DNA of 64,000 bases from Streptomyces dengpaensis. Its GTDB lineage: Bacteria > Actinomycetota > Actinomycetes > Streptomycetales > Streptomycetaceae. Each line of letters opens with the position of its first letter. Position 1 is the stretch's first letter. Below the pieces are notes generated by a model, which saw only the letters and a list, made by a program, of their open reading frames with translations, had not been told where the DNA came from and did not search any database. Below are positions 16,505 through 25,387 of the stretch, piece by piece. A program made the position numbers and the translations under genes. The DNA lies in assembly GCF_002946835.1 (NCBI RefSeq), contig NZ_CP026652.1:2294001-2358000 (forward strand). The letters are read 5' to 3'.

Positions 16505-16768
16505 ATGAGTCTCCTCAACAACCTGAAATCCAAGCTGGCGCCTGCCAAGGACAAGGTCTCTGACTTCGCGCAGCAGCACGGGGACCAGATCGGTCAACGG
16601 CTCGACAAGGCCGCGAAGGTGGTCGACGACAAGACCAAGCACAAGTACAGCGACAAGATCCAGACAGGCACAGGCAAGGCGAAGGGCGCCGTGGACCGGC
16701 TCGCGCACAAGGACAGTGGCGGTGCCACGCCTCCGCCGGACGCGCCACCCCCGCCTCCGGCTTCCTGA
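16505..16768 (+). CDS. MT0933-like 'antitoxin' family protein
   Basis: This 87-residue protein starts MSLLNNLKSKLAPAKDKVSDF and continues with Lys/Asp-rich amphipathic helices, ending in a Pro-rich tail. It resembles the actinobacterial MT0933 'antitoxin' family, whose antitoxin role is weakly supported. No toxin gene follows. AAGGTG lies 6 nt upstream of the ATG. It is co-transcribed with the acidic protein before it and followed by a strong terminator. Confidence 0.75.
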   Translation: MSLLNNLKSKLAPAKDKVSDFAQQHGDQIGQRLDKAAKVVDDKTKHKYSDKIQTGTGKAKGAVDRLAHKDSGGATPPPDAPPPPPAS

Positions 16769-16780
16769 GCACCACACATC

Positions 16781-16822
16781 GGCGGACGGCCGCGGAGCAC
16801 CCAGCGCTCGCGGCCGTCCGCC
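16781..16822. terminator. Strong terminator, convergent side
   Basis: GGCGGACGGCCGCG and its exact complement form a 14-bp stem around a 14-nt loop. It lies 13 nt after the MT0933-like gene, between it and the convergent extradiol-dioxygenase-like gene. Confidence 0.88.
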
Positions 16823-16867
16823 GTGTTCGGGCCCGTACGGCGCCCTGCCCGTCGTGTTGGGGGCCCG

Positions 16868-17611
16868 CTACGACCAGGCCGCCACCAGATACCCCACCCC
16901 GTACGGCACATCGTCGTAGAGCAGCGCGCCGCCCAGTCCCGCGCCTTCGGCCGCGCCCGCGAGGACCTGCCAGGGGGCTCGCCCGGATGCCTTCAGCTCG
17001 TACGCGAGATCGGCGTCCAGCGCCTTGAGGGCCGCCACGTCCGCCGTCCCCAGCGCACGCGCGACCTCCGCGTCGAAGCCCTCCGCGCGCTCGTCGAGGT
17101 AGCCCGGCGCCTTGAGCGTCCGGCACGCGCTGGCGTCGCCCATCACCAGCAGTGCCACCCTCTCGGCCTGCGCGACGATTTCCTCTCCGACTTGGATACA
17201 CCGCTCGGCCGCGAGAGGTTCCCCCACACCGAGACCCTCGATGGGAGCGTCCGACCAGCCCGTGCGCTCCAGCAGCCACGCGGCGACGGCGAGCGAGGGC
17301 GGCAGTTCCCGCTCCGACACCCCGGAGGCCAGAGGTTCCCCCGTCCCTGAAGCCGGCTTTGCTCCCCCGAGGCGTACGTCGAGATCGACACCGAATCCGC
17401 GGAACGAGCCCCGCGCCCCCTGGGGGTGCCTGCCGCGCCCGCTCTGCTCGGCGGGGCCTACGACGACCAGCAGGTCGGGGCGGGAAGCGGCCAGTACGCC
17501 CAGCGCGTCCGTGCACGCCGCGCGCGCGGCGTCCAGCTCGGGCGCCGCACCGGCGGCGACGTCGGGGACGAGCAGCGGCGGACAGGGGCAGACTGCGGCG
17601 GCAACAAGCAT
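16868..17611 (-). CDS. Class III extradiol dioxygenase subunit B-like protein
   Basis: This 247-residue protein begins MLVAAAVCPCPPLLVPDVAAG, the N-terminal pattern of LigB-like proteins in actinobacteria, followed by LLVVVGPAEQSG. True LigB enzymes cleave aromatic diols with an Fe(II) bound by His/His/Glu. Here the expected N-terminal His positions are replaced (CPCPP), so catalysis is doubtful. The ALLVMGDASACR strand matches the second half of the fold. It is a conserved neighbour of miaA and miaB in Streptomyces, but its function there is unknown. Confidence 0.8.
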   Translation of the reverse strand: MLVAAAVCPCPPLLVPDVAAGAAPELDAARAACTDALGVLAASRPDLLVVVGPAEQSGRGRHPQGARGSFRGFGVDLDVRLGGAKPASGTGEPLASGVSERELPPSLAVAAWLLERTGWSDAPIEGLGVGEPLAAERCIQVGEEIVAQAERVALLVMGDASACRTLKAPGYLDERAEGFDAEVARALGTADVAALKALDADLAYELKASGRAPWQVLAGAAEGAGLGGALLYDDVPYGVGYLVAAWS

Positions 17612-17645
17612 GATCAGCAGCGTATCCCCGCGCGGCAGCCGGGCG

Positions 17646-17915
17646 TCACTCCTCGATCAGCACGTCCGTGAGGTCGATGACCGTGAGGACGAGCACCACG
17701 AGCTTGCCGTCGCTGATCACGTACTCGATGAACAGGTTCCGCGACAGGGCGATCTCGCGGGTCTTCTCGTCGCCGCTGACGGGGTGCGAGAGCTTGTGGC
17801 GTGGGTCGGTCACCAGTATGGCGAGACCTCGCTCCAAAAGGTCTCGCCGCTCAGCGGGCAGACCGTCACGCACCTGGGCGGCCCGCTCGGTGAACTCAAC
17901 GCTGTACGGCAACAT
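17646..17915 (-). CDS. RelE/ParE-fold small protein (toxin-like, no antitoxin partner)
   Basis: This 89-residue product has the compact shape of RelE/ParE toxins: MLPYSVEFTERAAQVRDGLP with an N-terminal strand and helix, a Leu-rich second helix, then REIALSRNLFIEYVISDGKLVVLVLTVID forming the final strands. The mRNA-cleaving residues of RelE are not clear. Upstream is miaB and downstream an extradiol-like gene, with no small DNA-binding antitoxin next to it. It may be a domesticated toxin fold, an orphan toxin, or a translation-related protein. Identification is by fold pattern only. Confidence 0.65.
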   Translation of the reverse strand: MLPYSVEFTERAAQVRDGLPAERRDLLERGLAILVTDPRHKLSHPVSGDEKTREIALSRNLFIEYVISDGKLVVLVLTVIDLTDVLIEE

Positions 17916-17951
17916 CTGGTGCTCCTTCCCGTCACGCAGTGTGCCAGGAAG

Positions 17952-19475
17952 TCAGTCGCACCCGCATCCACTCGTCGCCACCGGCAGCGGCTCCGGAGCG
18001 CCGATCTTCGGCAGCCCCAGCATGACGCCCGCCGGCTTCGCGGCCTCGGCGGCATTGCGCTTCTCCCACGCGTCCCCCGCGCTCGTGCGGCGCACGTTCA
18101 GGACGGCGCCCTCGGCGAGGAGGTGGTGCGGGGCGGCATACGTGATCTCGACGGTGACCACGTCGCCGGGGCGGACCTCTTCGTCGGGCTTGGTGAAGTG
18201 GACCAGGCGGTTGTCGGGGGCGCGGCCGGAGAGGCGGTGCGTGGCGCCGTCCTTGCGGCCCTCGCCCTCGGCGACCATCAGCTCCAGGGTGCGGCCGACC
18301 TGCTTCTTGTTCTCCTCCCAGGAGATCTCCTCCTGGAGGGCGACAAGACGCTCGTAGCGCGCCTGGACGACCTCCTTGGGGATCTGCCCCTCCATGGTGG
18401 CCGCCGGGGTCCCGGGGCGCTTGGAGTACTGGAAGGTGAACGCCTGCGTGAAGCGGGCCTCGCGGACCACGTGCAGGGTCTGCTCGAAGTCCTCCTCGGT
18501 CTCGCCGGGGAAGCCCACGATGATGTCGGTGGTGATCGCCGCGTGCGGGATGGCGGCCCGTACCTTCTCGATGATCCCCAGGTAGCGGTCCTGGCGGTAG
18601 GAGCGGCGCATCGCCTTCAGGACGGTGTCCGAGCCGGACTGGAGCGGCATGTGCAGCTGCGGCATCACGTTCGGCGTCTCCGCCATGGCGGCGATCACGT
18701 CGTCGGTGAAGTCGCGCGGGTGCGGCGAGGTGAAGCGCACGCGCTCCAGGCCCTCGATCTGACCGCAGGCCCGCAGCAGCTTGCTGAAGGCCTCGCGGTC
18801 GCCGATGTCGCTCCCGTAAGCGTTTACGTTCTGCCCGAGCAGCGTGATCTCGGAGACGCCCTCGCCGACCAGGGCCTCGATCTCGGCGAGGATGTCGCCG
18901 GTCCTGCGGTCCTTCTCCTTGCCGCGCAGCGCCGGGACGATGCAGAAGGTGCAGGTGTTGTTGCAGCCGACCGAGATGGAGACCCAGGCGGCGTACGCGC
19001 TCTCGCGGCGGGTCGGCAGCGTGGAGGGGAACGCTTCGAGCGACTCGGCGATCTCGACCTGCGCCTCTTCCAGGACGCGGGCGCGCTCCAGGAGGACCGG
19101 CAGCTTGCCGATGTTGTGCGTCCCGAAGACGACGTCCACCCAGGGCGCCTTCTTCACGATGGTGTCGCGGTCCTTCTGCGCGAGACAGCCGCCGACGGCG
19201 ATCTGCATCCCGGGGCGCTTCGTCTTCATCGGGGCGAGGCGGCCGAGGTTGCCGTACAGCCGGTTGTCGGCGTTCTCCCGTACGGCGCAGGTGTTGAAGA
19301 CGACCACGTCCGCGTCGCCGTCCGAGCCCTCGGGCGCGCGCACGTAACCGGCGTCCTCCAGGAGGCCGGAGAGCCGTTCGGAGTCATGGACGTTCATCTG
19401 GCACCCGTAAGTGCGTACTTCGTAGGTCTTCGGTTCCTGAACGTCCACTGCCTGGCTCCGGTCGCTGCTGCTCAT
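17952..19475 (-). CDS. miaB: tRNA-2-methylthio-N6-dimethylallyladenosine synthase MiaB
   Basis: MiaB is a radical-SAM methylthiotransferase that completes ms2i6A37 on the MiaA product. The 507-residue protein has the UPF0004 domain with three cluster cysteines (YGCQMN, NTCAVRE, GGCLAQ). The radical-SAM CxxxCxxC follows as [15 protein letters not shown], and a C-terminal TRAM domain ([13 protein letters not shown]). ATG 19475 lacks a ribosome binding site, but TACCCT ends 6 nt upstream, consistent with a leaderless message. The C-terminal tail ends in GCGCD. Confidence 0.95.
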   Translation of the reverse strand: MSSSDRSQAVDVQEPKTYEVRTYGCQMNVHDSERLSGLLEDAGYVRAPEGSDGDADVVVFNTCAVRENADNRLYGNLGRLAPMKTKRPGMQIAVGGCLAQKDRDTIVKKAPWVDVVFGTHNIGKLPVLLERARVLEEAQVEIAESLEAFPSTLPTRRESAYAAWVSISVGCNNTCTFCIVPALRGKEKDRRTGDILAEIEALVGEGVSEITLLGQNVNAYGSDIGDREAFSKLLRACGQIEGLERVRFTSPHPRDFTDDVIAAMAETPNVMPQLHMPLQSGSDTVLKAMRRSYRQDRYLGIIEKVRAAIPHAAITTDIIVGFPGETEEDFEQTLHVVREARFTQAFTFQYSKRPGTPAATMEGQIPKEVVQARYERLVALQEEISWEENKKQVGRTLELMVAEGEGRKDGATHRLSGRAPDNRLVHFTKPDEEVRPGDVVTVEITYAAPHHLLAEGAVLNVRRTSAGDAWEKRNAAEAAKPAGVMLGLPKIGAPEPLPVATSGCGCD

Positions 19476-19515
19476 GTGACAAGGGTAGGCGGTGCCTGGA
19501 GTACCTCCTGTCGCT

Positions 19516-19920
19516 CTATGCCCCGGCGGCCGTCCAGCCCTGGCGGCGGAGGATCTCCGAGACGTCCGGGGCACGGTAGTGCTCCCCCTTGAGGACCTTG
19601 CCGTCGGCCCTGCGGGCGACCCGGCCGTCAGGACCCAGTTTCGTCATGTTGGAGCGGTGGACCTCGGCGATCACCGCGTCGAGGTCGATCCCGTGGACGA
19701 GGGCCGTGCCGTAGGCCACGTACACGACGTCGGCCAGCTCGTGCGCCAGCCGGTCGAGCGGGCCGCTGACCGATACCTCGGCGACTTCGGCGGCCTCCTC
19801 GGCGAGCAGTTCTCCGCGGTGGGCGGCGAGATGCGGGGAGACCTCCGTCGGCGTGCTGCGGGCGTCGAGGCCGAAGGCGGCGTGGAATGCGCGGACCAGG
19901 GAGGCGGGAGAGGGGTGCAT
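19516..19920 (-). CDS. MazG-like nucleotide pyrophosphohydrolase family protein
   Basis: This 134-residue single-domain protein has the all-alpha NTP pyrophosphohydrolase pattern: [12 protein letters not shown] (ExxE) then [14 protein letters not shown] (ExxD), which bind Mg2+. Related enzymes hydrolyse (d)NTPs, phosphoribosyl-ATP or similar. The tail [21 protein letters not shown] is also seen in the MazG-like group. The substrate is unknown. TAAAGT ends 6 nt before the ATG with no ribosome binding site, suggesting a leaderless message. It is 40 nt upstream of miaB on the same strand. Confidence 0.8.
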   Translation of the reverse strand: MHPSPASLVRAFHAAFGLDARSTPTEVSPHLAAHRGELLAEEAAEVAEVSVSGPLDRLAHELADVVYVAYGTALVHGIDLDAVIAEVHRSNMTKLGPDGRVARRADGKVLKGEHYRAPDVSEILRRQGWTAAGA

Positions 19921-20013
19921 CCGACGACTTTATCGAGGAGGGCCGGGATCGATGTGGTCCCCTTGTGGCGCCCGTCCTGGTCAGGACCGCCCCGGGCTGG
20001 CAGGATCGCGCGC

Positions 20014-21012
20014 ATGTTCCAGGCACTCCCCCGTATCGGCCGGCGCCGCGCGCTGCTCGGCTCGGCGGCCGCGTTCACGGTCTTCGGGCTGCTGCTGTGG
20101 TGGCTGCTGCCGCTGGGCGAGGAGTCGCCGAGCGGGAGGATGACGTTCAGCACGGGCACGCCGACCGGGGTCTACCAGAAGTACGGCAAGCTCCTTCGGG
20201 GCGCCATCGCCAAGGACATGCCGGACCTGGACGTACAGCTGCTGAACAGCGACGGGTCGCAGGAGAACGTCCGGCGCGTGGCCACGGGCCAGGCCGACTT
20301 CACTGTCGCGGCGGCCGACGCGGTGGAGACGTACATCCTGCAGAACAAGCCGGGATCGGGCCGGCTGCGCGGCTGCGCCCGGCTCTACGACGACTATGTC
20401 CACCTGGTGGTCCCGCGCTCGTCGTCGGTGCGGTCCGTGGCGGACCTGCGCGGCAAGAAGGTCGCCGTGGGGCCGAGTGGTTCCGGTGTGCGGCTGATAG
20501 CGGACCATGTGCTCCAGGCGGCCGGGCTCGACCCCGACGAGGACATCGAGCCGCTGGCCGACGGCATAGCGACCATGCCCGACCTGCTGAAACAGCACAA
20601 GATCGACGCCTTCTTCTGGTCGGGCGGCCTCCCGACGAGCGCCGTGCTGGAACTCTCGCAGAGCTACGGCATCCGGCTGGTGCCGATCGGCAGCGACATC
20701 ATCGAGAAGCTGCACGAGCAGGGCGGCCCCTCCCGCTACTACCGGGCCGCGGTGATGCCCGCCGACGCCTACCCCGAGGCGCAGCGGCGCTCGTCCGTGC
20801 AGACGCTGGCCGTGGCCAACTTTCTGATCACACGGGAGGACGCGGACGCGCAGCTCACCGAGGAGCTCACCCGCACGGTGATCGCCAGCCGCGACTACAT
20901 CGGCGCCCGGGTGCACGCGGCGCAGCTGGTGGACGTACGCACGGCCATCTACACGGATCCGCTGCCGCTGCACGAGGGCGCGCGACGCTACTACCGGTCG
21001 GTCAAGCCGTAG
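20014..21012 (+). CDS. TAXI-family solute-binding protein
   Basis: This 332-residue protein starts with a twin-Arg-like basic stretch (IGRRRALLG) and the hydrophobic segment AAFTVFGLLLWWLLPL, so it is exported or membrane-anchored. The mature part has the TAXI signature: FSTGTPTGVYQKYGKLL, DGSQENVRRVATGQADF, then LRGKKVAVGPSGSGVRLIADHVL and KIDAFFWSGGLPTSAV. TAXI proteins deliver carboxylates or amino acids to TRAP-T permeases, but no permease genes are near. A histidine kinase and response regulator lie convergently 95 nt downstream. A role as periplasmic input for that kinase is possible, by inference only. Confidence 0.85.
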   Translation: MFQALPRIGRRRALLGSAAAFTVFGLLLWWLLPLGEESPSGRMTFSTGTPTGVYQKYGKLLRGAIAKDMPDLDVQLLNSDGSQENVRRVATGQADFTVAAADAVETYILQNKPGSGRLRGCARLYDDYVHLVVPRSSSVRSVADLRGKKVAVGPSGSGVRLIADHVLQAAGLDPDEDIEPLADGIATMPDLLKQHKIDAFFWSGGLPTSAVLELSQSYGIRLVPIGSDIIEKLHEQGGPSRYYRAAVMPADAYPEAQRRSSVQTLAVANFLITREDADAQLTEELTRTVIASRDYIGARVHAAQLVDVRTAIYTDPLPLHEGARRYYRSVKP

Positions 21013-21107
21013 CACCGTCCAAGCCCGAGCTGGCGTCCAAGTCCTGGCCACTGTCCAAGCCCTGACTGCTGTCCGGTCGTAGCTGCCGCCCGCTCCCGCC
21101 AGGTCTC

Positions 21108-22505
21108 TCAGGAGGCCGACCGCGGCACCGTCACCGTCACCCGCAGGCCGTGCGGCTCGTGATGGGCGTACGCGATGGAGCCGCCGCCCGCCGCGAGCAG
21201 CGCGCGGGAGATGGACAGGCCGAGGCCCGAGCCCTTGATGTTCTGGTGCCCGGTGCTGCGCCAGAAGCGGTCGCCGATACGGGCCAGGTCCTCGTCGCTG
21301 AGGCCGGGGCCGGCGTCGGTGACCACGATGGTCGAGACCTCGCCGTTCGCGGCGACCGTCACCTCGACGCTCTCCCCCTCGGGCGTGAACTTCAGCGCGT
21401 TGTCGATGACCGCGTCCAGAGCGCTGGACAGCGTGACCGGATCCACCCAGGCGGTGGTGGCCGGGCAGGTCCCCGCCAGCCGTACGCCCTTGTTCTGGGC
21501 GACCGGCTGCCAGGACGACACGCGCTCCGCGGTCAGCTCGCCGATGTCGGTCAGGCGCAGGTCGGCCTCGGCGTGCTCGGCGAGCGCCAGGTCGAGGAGT
21601 CCGTCGAGGACCTGGGCGAGGCGCTTGCCCTCGGTGCGGACCGAGGCGATCTCCTCATTGCCCTCGGGCAGTTCGAGGGCGAGCAGCTCGATGCGCAGCA
21701 GCAGCGCCGAGAGCGGGTTGCGCAGCTGGTGCGAGGCGTCGGCGACGAAGGCGCGCTGCTGCTCCAGCACGTCCTCGACGTTGTCCGCCATCTCGTTGAA
21801 CGAGCGGGCCAGGCGTCTGAGTTCCGGCGGGCCTCCGGCGGCGGCCACCCGTGACTTCAGGCGGCCGCTCGCGACAGCGTGGGTGGTGGCGTCGAGGACA
21901 CGTACGGGTCTGAGCACCCACCCGGTGAGGCGCAGCGCGGCGCCGACGGCGAGCAGCATCGCGGCGATTTCGCCCGCGCCGATGACCAGCCAGCCGTGCA
22001 GGGTCTTCGAACGCATCTGTCCGGTGGGCGAGTCGGTGACCACGACGGCCATGACGTCGCCGTCCCTGATGACCGGGGAGGCCACGACGAGACGGTGCCG
22101 CTGCCACGGCCAGACCTGCTCGGGGTCGTGGCTGCGCCGGCTCAGGAGCGCCTCGTTGAACGCGTCGCGCCCCTCGCCGGTCTTGGGCAGCAGCCAGTTG
22201 TCCGGGGCGTTGGCCATGGGGGTGTCGTTGCGGTAGAAGACACCGGCCCTGATGCCGTACACGCCGTAGTAGCGGGCGAGTTCCTTGCGCAGGGTCTCGC
22301 GGCGTTCGTCCGTGAAGCTTCCCTGGGAGCCGGGCGCGTCGGTGACGAACTGCGCGAGGGCCGCGAAGCGCGCCGTGTCGTCGATGCGGTCGACGACCAC
22401 CCGTTGCTGATGGGCGGCGGCGACACTCGCCGCGAGCGGGATGCCGAGGGCGAGCAGCACGGCGGCCATCAGGACGATGAGCAGCGGGAGAAGGCGGGTG
22501 TGCAC
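21108..22505 (-). CDS. Sensor histidine kinase
   Basis: This 465-residue membrane kinase has an N-terminal TM (LLPLLIVLMAAVLLALGIPL), a ~130-residue extracytoplasmic domain, and a second TM (WLVIGAGEIAAMLLAVGAAL). A HAMP domain follows, then HisKA with phospho-acceptor His in FVADASHQLRNPL, and HATPase with DNALKF (N box), DAGPGLSD (G1) and [12 protein letters not shown] (G2). GTG 22505 starts 7 nt after the stop of the response regulator, so the pair is one operon. The signal is not evident. Confidence 0.92.
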   Translation of the reverse strand: MHTRLLPLLIVLMAAVLLALGIPLAASVAAAHQQRVVVDRIDDTARFAALAQFVTDAPGSQGSFTDERRETLRKELARYYGVYGIRAGVFYRNDTPMANAPDNWLLPKTGEGRDAFNEALLSRRSHDPEQVWPWQRHRLVVASPVIRDGDVMAVVVTDSPTGQMRSKTLHGWLVIGAGEIAAMLLAVGAALRLTGWVLRPVRVLDATTHAVASGRLKSRVAAAGGPPELRRLARSFNEMADNVEDVLEQQRAFVADASHQLRNPLSALLLRIELLALELPEGNEEIASVRTEGKRLAQVLDGLLDLALAEHAEADLRLTDIGELTAERVSSWQPVAQNKGVRLAGTCPATTAWVDPVTLSSALDAVIDNALKFTPEGESVEVTVAANGEVSTIVVTDAGPGLSDEDLARIGDRFWRSTGHQNIKGSGLGLSISRALLAAGGGSIAYAHHEPHGLRVTVTVPRSAS

Positions 22506-22514
22506 CCGTGCTCG

Positions 22515-23201
22515 CTAGGACGCCGGGGCGACGAGCCGGTACCCGACGCCGCGCACGGTCTCGATCAGCGCCGGCATACGCAGTTTGGAGCGCAGGGACG
22601 CGACATGCACCTCCAGGGTGCGTCCGGTCCCCTCCCAACTGGTGCGCCACACTTCGCTGATGATCTGTTCCCGCCGGAACACCACTCCGGGGCGCTGGGC
22701 CAGCAGCGCGAGAAGGTCGAACTCCTTGCGGGTCAGTTGGACAGCCAAACCGTCGACGGTGACCTGACGGTTGAGGAGTTCGATGTGCACAGGGCCGAGC
22801 CGCAGCGCGCTGTCGCCGGGGGCCGAGGAGTCGTCGGGGACGCTGCGCCGGCTGACGGCGTGGATACGGGCGAGCAGCTCCCCCGTGTCGTACGGCTTCA
22901 CTACGTAGTCGTCGGCTCCGAGGTTGAGGCCGTGGATCCGGGAGCGTACGTCCGCGCGCGCGGTGACCATGATCACCGGAGTGCTGGTCCGCTTGCGGAT
23001 CTTGCCGCAGACCTCGTAACCGTCCTGGTCGGGCAGGCCCAGGTCGAGCAGGATCACACCGAACCGGTCGCTCTCCGGGACCAGCGCCTGCAGCGCCTCC
23101 TCGCCGCTGCGGGCGTGCATGACGTCGAAGCCGTGCCGCGCCAGCACCGCGGACAGGGCGGCGGCGACGTGGTTGTCGTCCTCGACGAGAAGCAGTCTCA
23201 T
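22515..23201 (-). CDS. OmpR/PhoB-family response regulator
   Basis: This 228-residue protein has a receiver domain starting MRLLLVEDDNHV with phospho-acceptor Asp in VILLDLGLPDQDG and Lys in YVVKPYD. A winged-helix DNA-binding domain follows (LTRKEFDLLALLAQRPGVVF, then RTLEVHVASLRSKL and ETVRGVGYRL). ATG 23201 has GAGGGGG upstream. It is the partner of the kinase gene that follows. Divergently across a 285-nt gap is gluA, so this regulator could control the glutamate transporter, but no operator is recognised. Confidence 0.92.
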   Translation of the reverse strand: MRLLLVEDDNHVAAALSAVLARHGFDVMHARSGEEALQALVPESDRFGVILLDLGLPDQDGYEVCGKIRKRTSTPVIMVTARADVRSRIHGLNLGADDYVVKPYDTGELLARIHAVSRRSVPDDSSAPGDSALRLGPVHIELLNRQVTVDGLAVQLTRKEFDLLALLAQRPGVVFRREQIISEVWRTSWEGTGRTLEVHVASLRSKLRMPALIETVRGVGYRLVAPAS

Positions 23202-23422
23202 TCCAGCCCCCTCCGGTTCATCGGTCGTACGATCTCGGCACATAGAACACAGTGCACGCGCGCGTGCACCAAGGAAGTCACGCCGATGGACAAGGACGGC
23301 GTCAAGGGCCTTCGGGTTACGGACGCCTTCCGTTATCCAGCCGGTACGCGCCCCGCGTACGACCAACACGACACGTGTCCGATTGCTACCGGATCGTGAT
23401 GCTCAAGTTCCCCTCAGATGTA

Positions 23423-23452
23423 ATGACGCAGGTCGTACGGTGTTACTACTGT
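23423..23452 (+). promoter_or_regulatory. Candidate promoter of gluABCD
   Basis: ATGACG (23423-23428, 5 of 6 to TTGACG) and TACTGT (23447-23452) are separated by 18 bp. The expected start is about 23459, leaving a 28-nt leader with GAGGAGG/ACGGAG before the gluA ATG at 23487. The preceding DNA (23202-23422) shows no gene. Confidence 0.5.
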
Positions 23453-23486
23453 CCTCCCAAACCGAGGAGGACGGAGCCCCCTAGCG

Positions 23487-24263
23487 ATGACCGAAGTATC
23501 GGTGGCCAAGGACGCCGTGGCCGCGACCGAGGAACTGGTCGTCCTGAAGAGCGTCAACAAGCACTTCGGCGCGTTGCACGTGCTCCAGGACATCGACCTG
23601 ACGATCGCCCGCGGCGAGGTCGTCGTGGTCATCGGACCCTCCGGGTCCGGGAAGTCCACGCTGTGCCGCACCATCAACCGCCTGGAGACGATCGATTCGG
23701 GCGACATCTCGATCGACGGCAAGCCGCTGCCCGCGGAGGGCAAGGCGCTTGCCCGGCTGCGGGCCGACGTGGGCATGGTCTTCCAGTCCTTCAACCTCTT
23801 CGCGCACAAGACGGTGCTCGATAACGTGATGCTGGGCCAGATCAAGGTCCGCAAGGCCGACAAGAAGGCCGCCGAGGAGAAGGCCCGCGCGCTGCTCGAC
23901 CGCGTCGGCGTCGGCACCCAGGCGGACAAGTACCCCGCACAGCTGTCAGGCGGCCAGCAGCAGCGCGTCGCGATCGCGCGGGCGCTGGCGATGGACCCCA
24001 AGGTCATGCTCTTCGACGAGCCGACCTCCGCGCTGGACCCCGAGATGATCAACGAGGTCCTCGAGGTCATGCAGCAGCTCGCACGCGACGGCATGACCAT
24101 GATCGTTGTCACCCATGAGATGGGCTTCGCCCGCTCGGCTGCCAACCGAGTGGTCTTCATGGCGGACGGCCGCATCGTCGAAGAGGCCGTGCCGGATCAG
24201 TTCTTCAGCAACCCCCGCAGCGACCGGGCCAAGGACTTCCTGTCGAAGATCCTTCACCACTGA
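23487..24263 (+). CDS. gluA: Glutamate ABC transporter ATP-binding protein GluA
   Basis: This 258-residue ATPase powers glutamate uptake with GluB, GluC and GluD. It has Walker A ([13 protein letters not shown]), the Q-loop ([13 protein letters not shown]), the signature [15 protein letters not shown], Walker B ([12 protein letters not shown]) and the H-loop (VTHEMGFAR). These features, and the following binding protein and two permeases, match the polar amino acid uptake family. It is the first gene of the operon. Confidence 0.95.
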   Translation: MTEVSVAKDAVAATEELVVLKSVNKHFGALHVLQDIDLTIARGEVVVVIGPSGSGKSTLCRTINRLETIDSGDISIDGKPLPAEGKALARLRADVGMVFQSFNLFAHKTVLDNVMLGQIKVRKADKKAAEEKARALLDRVGVGTQADKYPAQLSGGQQQRVAIARALAMDPKVMLFDEPTSALDPEMINEVLEVMQQLARDGMTMIVVTHEMGFARSAANRVVFMADGRIVEEAVPDQFFSNPRSDRAKDFLSKILHH

Positions 24264-24272
24264 CGCGATCCG

Positions 24273-24316
24273 CACGATGGACGGATTCCGAAACCACGAT
24301 GGACGGATTCCGAAAC
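24273..24316. repeat. 22-bp perfect tandem duplication between gluA and gluB
   Basis: 24273-24294 and 24295-24316 are exact 22-bp copies (CACGATGGACGGATTCCGAA then AC). They are followed at 24317-24370 by two imperfect copies of an ACTGACGAnAC-TCGTCACCC unit. Together they expand the gluA-gluB gap to 146 nt. Confidence 0.9.
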
Positions 24317-24409
24317 ACTGACGAGACTTCGTCACCCGCACTGACTGACGAAACGTCGTCACCCCGCACTGAGGGCCCGCATCTCTTCACCACGCAAAGG
24401 ATGTTCACC

Positions 24410-25255
24410 ATGAAGCTTCGCAAGGTCACCGCCGCGGCCGCCGCCGCGGTCGTCCTCTCCCTGACCGCGACGGCCTGTGGAGGCGACAACGACAAGAATG
24501 ACAGCGGCTCGGGCTCCGGCGGTGGCGACAAGATCAAGATCGGCATCAAGTACGACCAGCCGGGACTCGGCCTGAAGGAGCCGGACGGTTCCTTCTCCGG
24601 CTTCGACGTGGACGTCGCGACCTACGTGGCCAAGGAACTCGGCTACAAGCCCGACCAGATCGAGTTCGTCGAGACCAAGAGCGCCGACCGTGAGAACGCG
24701 CTCGCCCGCGGCGACGTGAAGTTCATCGCGGCCACCTACTCGATCAACGACGAGCGCAAGCAGAAGGTCGACTTCGCCGGCCCGTACCTGCTGGCCCACC
24801 AGGACCTGCTGGTCAAGGCGGACTCCGACATCTCCCAGGGCACGGACCTCAACGGCAAGAAGCTGTGTTCCGTGACCGGCTCCACCTCGGCGCAGAACGT
24901 CAAGGACACCATCGCCCCGAAGGCCAACCTGCGTCAGTACGGCGGCTACTCGGAGTGCCTCGCCGGTCTGCAGAGCGGCGCCGTGGACGCGTTGACCACC
25001 GACGACTCGATCCTCGCGGGCTTCGCCGCCCAGGACAAGTACGAGGGCCAGTTCAAGCTCGCGGGGCTCAAGCTGAGCAACGAGAACTACGGCGTCGGTG
25101 TCAAGAAGGGCGACAAGGAGACTGCCGACAAGATCAACGCCGCTCTGGAGAAGATGGTCAGCGACGGCGCCTGGCAGAAGGCGGTCGACGACAACTTCGG
25201 CCCGGCCAGCTACAAGAACGAGCCCGCCCCGAAGATCGGCGCGATCGTCAAGTAA
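24410..25255 (+). CDS. gluB: Glutamate-binding lipoprotein GluB
   Basis: This 281-residue solute-binding protein has a lipoprotein signal (AAAVVLSLTATAC) and a Gly/Ser/Asp linker, then a SBP_bac_3 domain: IKIGIKYDQPGLGLKEPDGS, FSGFDVDVATYVAKELGY, and KVDFAGPYLLAHQDLLV. It captures glutamate outside the cell for GluCD. ATG 24410 has AAAGGA 8 nt upstream. An in-frame reading to 24299 is repeat-derived and unlikely to be translated. A large intercistronic hairpin follows. Confidence 0.94.
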   Translation: MKLRKVTAAAAAAVVLSLTATACGGDNDKNDSGSGSGGGDKIKIGIKYDQPGLGLKEPDGSFSGFDVDVATYVAKELGYKPDQIEFVETKSADRENALARGDVKFIAATYSINDERKQKVDFAGPYLLAHQDLLVKADSDISQGTDLNGKKLCSVTGSTSAQNVKDTIAPKANLRQYGGYSECLAGLQSGAVDALTTDDSILAGFAAQDKYEGQFKLAGLKLSNENYGVGVKKGDKETADKINAALEKMVSDGAWQKAVDDNFGPASYKNEPAPKIGAIVK

Positions 25256-25305
25256 CGCGGAACTCCGCCGACGCAGGAATCCCGTCGGCAACGCACAGTT
25301 CCGCA

Positions 25306-25345
25306 GGCGCGCCGCCGCCCGCCGCGATCACGGCGGCGGCGCGCC
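25306..25345. terminator. Intercistronic hairpin between gluB and gluC
   Basis: GGCGCGCCGCCGCC and GGCGGCGGCGCGCC form a 14-bp stem around a 12-nt loop, in the 132-nt gap after gluB. Without a T-run it may act as a partial terminator or mRNA-stabilising hairpin. That would let the binding protein be made in excess over the permeases, a common arrangement. Confidence 0.6.
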
Positions 25346-25387
25346 GCGTCCTCCACGTACGCCACACACCCGGAAGCGCGGGAGATC

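Noticed and set aside
16505..17915. A toxin-antitoxin pair formed by the MT0933-like 'antitoxin' and the RelE/ParE-like protein
   Set aside because: They are about 900 bp apart, on opposite strands, separated by a dioxygenase-like gene and a strong terminator.
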